The notes under the pieces were generated by a model. The model was not told the origin of the DNA. It did not search any database and saw only the letters and a list, made by a program, of their open reading frames with translations. Both the position numbers and the translations under genes were made by a program. Of a stretch of 11,290 bases of DNA, positions 6,663 through 11,290 are shown one piece after another. How positions within the stretch are numbered: the first letter of the stretch is position 1; the number at the start of each line of letters is the position of its first letter. Origin of the DNA: Actinomycetota bacterium (lineage in GTDB: Bacteria > Actinomycetota > Acidimicrobiia > IMCC26256 > BP-133); NCBI GenBank assembly GCA_030838815.1, contig JAUZEX010000053.1, forward strand, positions 1 through 11,290, read 5' to 3'.

Positions 6663-7870
6663 TCAGGCGCCCAGCGGCGCAGCTCCCGGCGGGCGATCGC
6701 CATCCGGTGCACCTCGTCGGGCCCGTCGGCGAACCGCAGGGCCCGGAGCCAGGCGTAGGTCCGGGCCAGCGGCGTGTCCTGGGAGACACCCATGGCCCCG
6801 TGGGTCTGCATGGCGTTGTCGATGACCTCCAGCGCCATGTTGGGGACGATGACCTTGATCCCGGAGATCTCGTTGCGGGCCGCCTGGTTCCCGGCCGTGT
6901 CCATCAGCCAGGCGGTGTAGAAGGTGTAGAACCGGGCCTGGTCGATGTTCATGCGGGCGTCGGCCACCCACGTCTGCACCACACCCTGCTCGGCCAGCGG
7001 CTTGCCGAACGGGCTGCGGGTATGGGCCCGCTGGCACATCAGCTCCAGGGCCCGTTCGGCGGCGCCGATCGTCCGCATGCAGTGGTGGATGCGGCCGGGG
7101 CCGAGGCGGGCCTGAGCCATGGTGAACCCGCCGCCCTCCTCGCCGAGGAGGTTCGACGCCGGGACCCGCACGTCCTCGAAGGTCATGTCCACGTGGCCCT
7201 CGGCGTCGTCGTAGCCGAAGACGTGCATGTTGCGCAGGATCGTGACCCCCGGCGTGTCCATCGGTACCAGCACCATGGACTGCTGGCGGTGGGGAGGGGC
7301 GTCGAAGTCGGTCTTCCCCATCACGATCAGCAGGCGGCAGTGGGGGTGCAGGGCCCCGGAGATGAACCACTTGCGGCCGTTGATCACGTAGTCGTCGCCG
7401 TCTCTTTGGATCGAAGACGTGATGTTGGTGGCGTCGGACGACGCCACCGCCGGCTCGGTCATGGCGAAGGCGGAGCGGATCTCGCCCTCCAGCAACGGGT
7501 GCAGCCACTGCTCCTGCTGCTCCGGGGTGCCGAACATGGTCAGGATCTCCATGTTCCCGGTGTCGGGAGCGTTGCAGTTGCAGGCCTCCGGAGCGATGGA
7601 GGACCGACCCATGATCTCGGCCAGGGGCGCGTAGTCGACGTTGGACAGCCCGTCGGTCCACTCCGTCTTGTGAGGCAGGAACAGGTTCCACAGCCCCCGG
7701 CGGCGGGCCTCGGCCTTCAGGTCCTCGAGGACGGGCGGGTGGGAGTGCGGGTCGCCTGACGCCGCCAGCTGCTGCTCGTACACGGACTCCGCCGGGTAGA
7801 CGTGCTCGTCCATGAACTCAGTGAGCTGCGTCTGCAGCTCCTGGCACCGTGCGCTGAGCGAGAACTCCAT
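6635..7870 (-). CDS. Acyl-CoA dehydrogenase (ACAD10/11-like)
   Basis: This 411-residue FAD enzyme should carry out alpha,beta-dehydrogenation of an acyl-CoA thioester in fatty-acid or related catabolism, passing electrons to electron-transfer flavoprotein. Visible are the N-terminal helical domain (1-130), AMTEPAVASSD (136-146) of the flavin/substrate site, NGRKWFISGA (154-163), RLGPGRIHHCMRTIGAAERALE (255-276), RSPFGKPL (285-292), QTHGAMGVSQDTPLAR (365-380) and ADGPDEVHRMAIARREL (391-407). The last block, with the DGPDEVH signature, is typical of the ACAD10/11-like and many actinobacterial FadE proteins. Length and motifs are complete. ATG 7870 has an upstream AAAGG about 9 nt away. Chain-length or substrate preference cannot be read from the sequence. 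The last 28 nt overlap the 3' end of the opposite-strand DUF2889 gene. Confidence 0.92.
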   Translation of the reverse strand: MEFSLSARCQELQTQLTEFMDEHVYPAESVYEQQLAASGDPHSHPPVLEDLKAEARRRGLWNLFLPHKTEWTDGLSNVDYAPLAEIMGRSSIAPEACNCNAPDTGNMEILTMFGTPEQQEQWLHPLLEGEIRSAFAMTEPAVASSDATNITSSIQRDGDDYVINGRKWFISGALHPHCRLLIVMGKTDFDAPPHRQQSMVLVPMDTPGVTILRNMHVFGYDDAEGHVDMTFEDVRVPASNLLGEEGGGFTMAQARLGPGRIHHCMRTIGAAERALELMCQRAHTRSPFGKPLAEQGVVQTWVADARMNIDQARFYTFYTAWLMDTAGNQAARNEISGIKVIVPNMALEVIDNAMQTHGAMGVSQDTPLARTYAWLRALRFADGPDEVHRMAIARRELRRWAPDQRSGGSAP

Positions 7871-8005
7871 GCCGTCGCACCTTTCGGATCGCGCCCGGGC
7901 CCCTGCGACCCGGCGCCGCTCAGCTTCGCGCTTGCGGAGCGGCCGTACGGTATGGAGCCCTGCCCGATGCGGCGAGGGCTGGGCACGGACGGCCCGCCTG
8001 GGCCG
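7871..8005 (-). other. Intergenic region upstream of the acyl-CoA dehydrogenase gene
   Basis: These 135 bp separate the histone-like gene from the dehydrogenase gene. They hold the hairpin at the histone-like stop, a second possible stem (AGCCCT 7956-7961 with AGGGCT 7975-7980), the palindrome CCGTACGG (7943-7950) and a modest ribosome site. No convincing -35/-10 pair was found. Confidence 0.4.
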
Positions 8006-8007
8006 TC
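7988..8007 (-). terminator. Perfect 8-bp hairpin at the stop of the histone-like gene (U-less terminator candidate)
   Basis: GACGGCCC and GGGCCGTC form an 8-bp perfect stem with a 4-nt loop, starting inside the stop codon at 8006-8008. No T-run follows on the minus strand. Position right at the gene end suggests termination or 3' end protection, separating this gene from the downstream dehydrogenase. Confidence 0.5.
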
Positions 8008-8908
8008 AGGACTTCTTGGACGCCCCGCGCTTGGCCGGTGTCCTGGCCGCGGAGCCGGACTTCGTGGCCGTCGTCTTGCTCGCGCCGGACGCCTTGCTGG
8101 CGGTGGTCTTGGCGGTGCCGCTGGCCTTCTTGGCCGTGGACCGGGTGGAGCGCGCGGCCTTGGTGGCGGTGGTCTTGGCGGTGCCGCTGGCCTTCTTGGC
8201 CGTGGACCGGGTGGAGCCCGCGGCCTTGGTGGCGGTGGTCTTGGCGGTGCCGCTGGCCTTTCTGGCCGTGGACCGGGTGGAGCCCGCGGCCTTGGTGGCG
8301 GTGGACCGGCCGGCGGCCTTGGTGGCGGTGCTCCTGGCGGTCCCGGTGGCCTTCTTGGCCGTCGAGCGGGCGCTGGTGGTCGCCTTCTTTGCGGTGGACC
8401 GCGCCGTGGTGCTGGCGTTCTTGGCCGTGGAGCGGGCGCTGCCGGCGGCCTTCTTGGCCGTGGACCGGGCGCTGCCGGCGGCCTTGCTGGCGGTGGTCCT
8501 GGCCGTGCCCGTGGCCTTCTTGGCCGTTGACCGGGCGGTGCCCGTCGCCTTCCTGGCGCCGGCCGCGGCCTTCGTGCCGGCGGCCCGGGTGCTCTTCGCC
8601 GCCTTGGCCGGAGCGGCCTTCGCCGATCGGGTGGTGGTCTTGCCCACGGGGGTCGCCTTCGCCACTGTGGCCTTGGCCCCCTGCACCGCCTTCCGTTCCA
8701 CCTTCTGCGCGCTGCCGACGGCGCGGCCGGCGTTCCGGGCCGCCTTCAGCGTCGCCGTCTCGGCGACATCGGCCGCCTTCGAGGTCAGCGCCTTCGCCGC
8801 TTTCACGACTGTCTGCTCGGCGGCCTTGGCCACCTTGGCCGTCTTGGCCACCGTGGCCTTCACCGCTTCCGCGGGCCCGCTCTTTCCCGCCTGGTTCCTG
8901 GCCGCCAT
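8006..8908 (-). CDS. Histone H1-like Lys/Ala-rich protein made of 11-residue repeats
   Basis: This 300-residue, extremely basic protein probably binds and compacts DNA. It contains no Phe, Trp, Tyr, His, Ile or Cys, and no Asp or Glu after residue 71. Residues 1-110 are rich in Ala/Lys/Val with AxxAxK spacing that could form amphipathic helix. From residue 125 to 298 it consists of about sixteen 11-residue units of the form ARSTAKKATGT or TRSTAKKASGT/AKTTATKAAGS, with two shortened 10-residue units at 191-210. It resembles the C-terminal tails of actinobacterial HU (HupB), Pseudomonas AlgP and chlamydial Hc2, but has no HU domain. ATG 8908 has a good TGAGGGA ribosome site 5 nt upstream. It appears to have its own transcription unit: a 180-bp gap upstream, a hairpin at the stop. 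A cell-envelope or polyphosphate-binding role cannot be excluded. Confidence 0.8.
   Translation of the reverse strand: MAARNQAGKSGPAEAVKATVAKTAKVAKAAEQTVVKAAKALTSKAADVAETATLKAARNAGRAVGSAQKVERKAVQGAKATVAKATPVGKTTTRSAKAAPAKAAKSTRAAGTKAAAGARKATGTARSTAKKATGTARTTASKAAGSARSTAKKAAGSARSTAKNASTTARSTAKKATTSARSTAKKATGTARSTATKAAGRSTATKAAGSTRSTARKASGTAKTTATKAAGSTRSTAKKASGTAKTTATKAARSTRSTAKKASGTAKTTASKASGASKTTATKSGSAARTPAKRGASKKS
8090..8287. repeat. Three tandem 66-bp repeats within the histone-like gene
   Basis: Units start at about 8090, 8156 and 8222, with the beginning of a fourth at 8288. Units two and three are nearly identical and unit one differs more. Each encodes 22 residues, i.e. two 11-residue protein units. 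Near identity at DNA level suggests recent copying by slippage or unequal recombination; upstream in the gene (toward 8540) the same pattern continues in more diverged 33-bp form. Confidence 0.85.
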
Positions 8909-9088
8909 ATCCGTCCCTCACTTGCTCGAACATGCTGTGTGTTACTTATGTTGCCACTGAGGTGACGGAAAAGGAAATCCCTCTCTCTCCATTTGTGCCG
9001 CTTGACCTTTTCGGCGGAGCCGCCTTGGAGCCGCCTTCGACATGCCGCGAGGGCCCCGTGCCCTTCTCCCGCAAGGAAACTCGGGTGA
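8909..9088 (-). promoter_or_regulatory. Intergenic region upstream of the histone-like gene (likely promoter)
   Basis: This 180-bp gap is clearly more AT-rich than its surroundings between about 8925 and 9010, as expected of a promoter for the minus-strand histone-like gene. CATAAG (8950-8945) could be a -10 element but no good -35 accompanies it. The TGAGGGA ribosome site is at 8920-8914. The half nearer the amidohydrolase holds the short repeats at 9013-9037. Confidence 0.45.
9013..9037 (-). other. Small palindrome and 11-bp tandem repeat downstream of the amidohydrolase gene
   Basis: GGCGGAGCCGCC (9013-9024) is a perfect palindrome and GGAGCCGCCTT occurs twice back to back (9016-9026, 9027-9037). 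They lie about 50 nt past the amidohydrolase stop. A weak U-less terminator is possible, but the stem is short and no T-run follows on the minus strand. Confidence 0.3.
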
Positions 9089-10780
9089 TCAGCCCCGGCC
9101 GTGGCGCAAGAGCCGGCCCGGCGTGGCGCCGGTCTCCTTTCCGTCGACGAAGGTGACTTCGCCGTTGACCAGGATGTGGCGGTAGCCGTCGGCCCGCCGG
9201 ATGCGGCGCCATTCGCCGCCGGGCAGATCCTCGGCCACCTCCTCGTCGTGGAGGGTCAGGTTCTCGAAGTCGTAGACGACGATGTCGGCCGGGGCACCTT
9301 CCACCAGCGTGCCGCGATCGCGGAAGCCGGCCGCCCGGGCGGGCAGCGCGGAGAGCCGCCAGTGCGCTTCCTCCAGCGTCACCAGGTTCCGCTCCCGCAC
9401 GAAGTCGATCAGGCTCTCGGTGGGGTAGGCGCCCAGCGTGATGAACTTGGTGTGGGCGCCGCCGTCCGACACGCCCCAGAGCCCGTACGGCGCCACCACC
9501 AGCTCGGCCTGCAGGGCGGGATCGGTGTTCACCTGCGGCACCTGGAGCAGCGTGGTGAGCTCGTCGGCCACCGCCATGTCGATCAGCAGCGCCCCCATGT
9601 CGTCATAACCCAGAATGCGGGCCGCGTCAGGCAGCTTGGTTCCCTTGGCGGGCAGGAAGCGCTCGGTCCGGGTGCGGAGGATCACCGTTTCGGCGAAGGG
9701 GAAGAGCATCGGCGGCTGCTCGATCATCGCCTGGCGCCGCACCGGGTCCTTGAACTTCGCCAGCCGCTCGGCCGGTGTGCCCAGCGTCGCGTCCCGCCAG
9801 GCGGGGGAGTCGTCCCACATGTTCCAGTTCTCGAACGTGAAAGTGAAGCCCGCCCCGCTGGTCACGCACTGCGCATACAGCGGCAGGCCGCGCTCCTGGC
9901 AGCTCCGGATCCAGCCGAGGATGAAGCGGTGGGCGTCGGGCATGTTGGCCATCGTGCCGACGGCGTTGAACAGGATGGGGCTGTCCGACACCGCGGCCAG
10001 CTCCTCCAGGTGGGCGAGGTCGCCGGCCGGATCGTCGGTCAGCATCAGCGTCTGGATGAAGGTGTGGTCGTAGTCGGCCAGCGCCGCCCCCAGCGCCAGC
10101 GCCGTCTCCTTCGACATCAGGTCGGTGGCGAAGGGCGTGCCGTCGTAGTCCCGCTGGACGTCGAAGCCCGTCCCGGGCGCCGAGCGCTGCGCCGACCAGC
10201 CGCAGGCCCCGGCCTCGACGGCCTCCTGCAGCAGGCGGACCATCTCGGCCCGCTCCCCGGGCGTGGCGTCGCGGCTCTTGGCCGCCTCGTAGCCCATCAC
10301 ATGGACCAGCAACGGGTTGATGGGCACGTAGGACAGCATGTTGAGGCCCTTGGGCTGACGGTCGAGGACGTCGAGCCACTCCGGGAACGTCTCCCACGTC
10401 CAGGGCAGTGCCGCTTCCATGCAGGCCCGGGGGATGGCCTCCACCCGGGTCAGCGACGACATGAGGTAGTCACGCATCTCCGGCCGGGCCGGGGCGAACC
10501 CGAAGCCGCAGTTGCCGATGGCCACCGAGGTGACGCCGTGCCAGCCCGACAGGGTGCAGTACGGGTCCCAGAAGACCTGGGCGTCGTAGTGGGTGTGCAG
10601 GTCGACGAACCCCGGCGCCACGATGAGGCCCGAGGCGTCGATGACGTCGGCGCCGTCGCGGGCGGGGATCTTCCCGATCCGGGTGATGCGGCCGTCCCGG
10701 ATCCCGATATCGGCCCGGTAGCGGGGGAAGTTCCGGCCGTCGACGATCATGCCGCCCTTGATGACCTTGTCGAATGTCAT
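9089..10780 (-). CDS. Amidohydrolase family protein, N-acyl-D-amino-acid deacylase-like
   Basis: This 563-residue enzyme belongs to the amidohydrolase superfamily (D-aminoacylase/dihydroorotase-like, Amidohydrolase_3), metal-dependent cytoplasmic hydrolases of C-N bonds. Seen are the N-terminal beta-sandwich strands (3-48), GFVDLHTHYDAQ (57-68) with metal ligands H62 and H64, GNCGFGFAP (89-97) with C91 where D-aminoacylases place a zinc-ligand cysteine, SDGGAHTKF (438-446) with catalytic-type D439, and GTLVEGAPADIVVYD (490-504), the usual C-terminal strand. Other expected metal histidines are not obvious: the central VPINPLLVH (152-160) and FNAVGTM (271-277) lack the common His residues. Substrate is unassigned. 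ATG 10780 is chosen because AGGGGGA lies 5 nt upstream; a longer TTG start at 10807 would fall inside the -10 element. It is divergent to, and probably controlled by, the TetR gene. Confidence 0.85.
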   Translation of the reverse strand: MTFDKVIKGGMIVDGRNFPRYRADIGIRDGRITRIGKIPARDGADVIDASGLIVAPGFVDLHTHYDAQVFWDPYCTLSGWHGVTSVAIGNCGFGFAPARPEMRDYLMSSLTRVEAIPRACMEAALPWTWETFPEWLDVLDRQPKGLNMLSYVPINPLLVHVMGYEAAKSRDATPGERAEMVRLLQEAVEAGACGWSAQRSAPGTGFDVQRDYDGTPFATDLMSKETALALGAALADYDHTFIQTLMLTDDPAGDLAHLEELAAVSDSPILFNAVGTMANMPDAHRFILGWIRSCQERGLPLYAQCVTSGAGFTFTFENWNMWDDSPAWRDATLGTPAERLAKFKDPVRRQAMIEQPPMLFPFAETVILRTRTERFLPAKGTKLPDAARILGYDDMGALLIDMAVADELTTLLQVPQVNTDPALQAELVVAPYGLWGVSDGGAHTKFITLGAYPTESLIDFVRERNLVTLEEAHWRLSALPARAAGFRDRGTLVEGAPADIVVYDFENLTLHDEEVAEDLPGGEWRRIRRADGYRHILVNGEVTFVDGKETGATPGRLLRHGRG

Positions 10781-10800
10781 CCCGTCCCCCTGGCGCGATT

Positions 10801-10824
10801 CTGACAATTTTAGACCGGTGTCAG
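10801..10824. promoter_or_regulatory. Inverted-repeat operator candidate over the amidohydrolase promoter
   Basis: CTGACA (10801-10806) and TGTCAG (10819-10824) form perfect 6-bp inverted arms around 12 nt. The spacer holds the amidohydrolase -10 element. The same TGTCAG hexamer recurs in direct orientation at 10839-10844, with TTGTCA at 10846-10851, so three or four half-sites cover the divergent region. Size and place suit a TetR-family repressor; the match to the neighbouring regulator is inference. Confidence 0.55.
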
Positions 10825-10835
10825 TATCTGGCCAA
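10807..10835 (-). promoter_or_regulatory. Promoter of the amidohydrolase gene
   Basis: On the minus strand, TTGGCC (10835-10830) and TAAAAT (10812-10807) are separated by exactly 17 bp, a good housekeeping sigma promoter. Transcription would start near 10800 and leave a leader of about 20 nt carrying the AGGGGGA ribosome site before ATG 10780. Confidence 0.6.
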
Positions 10836-10863
10836 AGATGTCAGATTGTCAACGCGGATTGGT

Positions 10864-10869
10864 TAGCAT
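10864..10869 (+). promoter_or_regulatory. Putative -10 element (TAGCAT) of the TetR gene, leaderless start
   Basis: TAGCAT fits TANNNT and ends 6 nt before ATG 10876, so transcription would begin at the start codon. The only purine run, GGAG, is 1 nt from the ATG, too close for a normal ribosome site. An in-frame TAG at 10864 rules out a longer protein. No good -35 is present at 16-18 bp; TGTCAG at 19 bp is the best. Confidence 0.45.
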
Positions 10870-10875
10870 CGGAGC

Positions 10876-11290
10876 ATGGCGAAAACGGCCACCGCCAAGC
10901 GGCGCAACGTGCGGGAAGACATCTACGCCGCCGCCCTGGCCTCCTTCGAGGAGCAGGGGGTCCGCGGGACTCTCATGGAGGACGTCGCCCGCCAGGCCGG
11001 CGTCTCCCGTCCCGCCATCTACTACTACTTCCCCGACAAGGACGCCCTGGTCCTCGAGGTCATCGTCCGCCAGGTGCGGGAGATCCACCGCCGGATCCGG
11101 GAGCGCATCCGGGTCGAGGATGGGCTCGAAGCGATGATCGAGGCGTCGCTCACCACCATCCGCCTGTCGGGCGAGAACCAGTACCTCCAGCTCCTGACCC
11201 AACCCGACTCGGCCGGCCTCACCGCCCGCCTGGCCGAGTCCGACATCGTCATGGGGCTCCAGCGGGAGCTGTGGTACCCGATGCTGGAGG
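10876..11290 (+). CDS. TetR-family transcriptional regulator (3' end beyond window)
   Basis: The visible 138 residues are a one-component DNA-binding regulator. Residues 11-60 form the TetR N-terminal domain: helix 1 NVREDIYAAALASFEEQG (11-28) and the helix-turn-helix DVARQAGVSRPAIYYYF (36-52), followed by PDKDALVLEVI (53-63). The remainder (64-138) is the start of the all-helical ligand-binding and dimer domain, which is divergent in this family, so the ligand cannot be read. The protein is cut at the window's right edge; about 60-70 residues are missing if it has the usual length near 200. Divergent arrangement with the amidohydrolase, with TGTCAG half-sites between, suggests it represses that gene and perhaps itself. 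Leaderless translation is likely because a -10 element abuts the ATG. Confidence 0.92.
   Translation, partial: MAKTATAKRRNVREDIYAAALASFEEQGVRGTLMEDVARQAGVSRPAIYYYFPDKDALVLEVIVRQVREIHRRIRERIRVEDGLEAMIEASLTTIRLSGENQYLQLLTQPDSAGLTARLAESDIVMGLQRELWYPMLE

Noticed and set aside
8090..8540. CRISPR-like array
   Set aside because: The repeats are contiguous and in frame inside a coding sequence, with no unique spacers and no cas genes.
7812..8960. 382-residue plus-strand frame with a periodic Ala/Val/Leu-rich sequence, and a 242-residue Gly-rich frame beside it
   Set aside because: Both repeat only because they read the tandem repeats of the histone-like gene backwards. The minus-strand frame has the good ribosome site and sensible basic composition.
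9101..10804. 567-residue open frame on the plus strand
   Set aside because: It is the antisense shadow of the amidohydrolase gene, rich in Gly/Arg/His/Gln with no domain pattern.
10781..10807. TTG start at 10807 extending the amidohydrolase by nine residues
   Set aside because: The TTG overlaps the -10 element, and the ribosome site AGGGGGA is correctly spaced for ATG 10780.

Overview
The window is very GC-rich, with G/C in nearly every third codon position. It carries GTG as well as ATG starts and two start codons with a TANNNT -10 element so close that leaderless transcription is likely. With the gene families present (a mycobacterial Rv3015c-like MetE-fold protein, a stand-alone LigD-type polymerase domain, an Lhr-type helicase, a Lys/Ala-rich histone-like protein, lipid/acyl catabolic enzymes and a TetR regulator) this suggests a high-GC actinobacterium. 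An acidimicrobial or related uncultured lineage is plausible, but the sequence does not fix the taxon.

Layout. Positions 1-160 look like a faulty contig end: a copy of 447-586 decaying into almost pure G/C. Minus strand 1490 to about 161 encodes the N-terminal part of an Lhr-like ATP-dependent helicase. It lies 25 bp downstream of a minus-strand multi-pass O-antigen ligase/polymerase-like membrane protein (2973-1516). A divergent gap of 111 bp then leads to a tight plus-strand cluster: a MetE-fold protein lacking the usual zinc ligands (3085-4128), a LigD-type primase/polymerase (4132-5148), an alpha/beta hydrolase (5156-6040) and a DUF2889 protein (6075-6662). The DUF2889 gene overlaps tail-to-tail with a minus-strand acyl-CoA dehydrogenase (7870-6635). 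Upstream of that on the same strand are a histone H1-like protein built of 11-residue repeats (8908-8006) and an amidohydrolase of the N-acyl-D-amino-acid deacylase type (10780-9089). A divergent TetR-family regulator (10876 onward) is cut by the right edge.

How the genes may work together. The TetR gene and the amidohydrolase share a 95-bp divergent control region. An inverted repeat lies directly over a good -10 element for the amidohydrolase, so repression of that enzyme (and perhaps of the regulator) is the simplest model. The MetE-like and polymerase genes are probably translationally coupled; the functional link, if any, is unknown. The acyl-CoA dehydrogenase and histone-like gene lie on the amidohydrolase strand, but intergenic gaps and a hairpin at the histone-like stop codon argue for separate transcription units.

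The most notable points are the MetE-fold protein with both zinc-ligand motifs replaced next to a DNA-repair polymerase, the hendecad-repeat H1-like protein without any HU domain, the operator-over-promoter arrangement at the right end, and two consecutive hairpins over the DUF2889 start. The left end should be treated as a likely assembly artefact. No CRISPR array, insertion sequence, tRNA or rRNA was seen.
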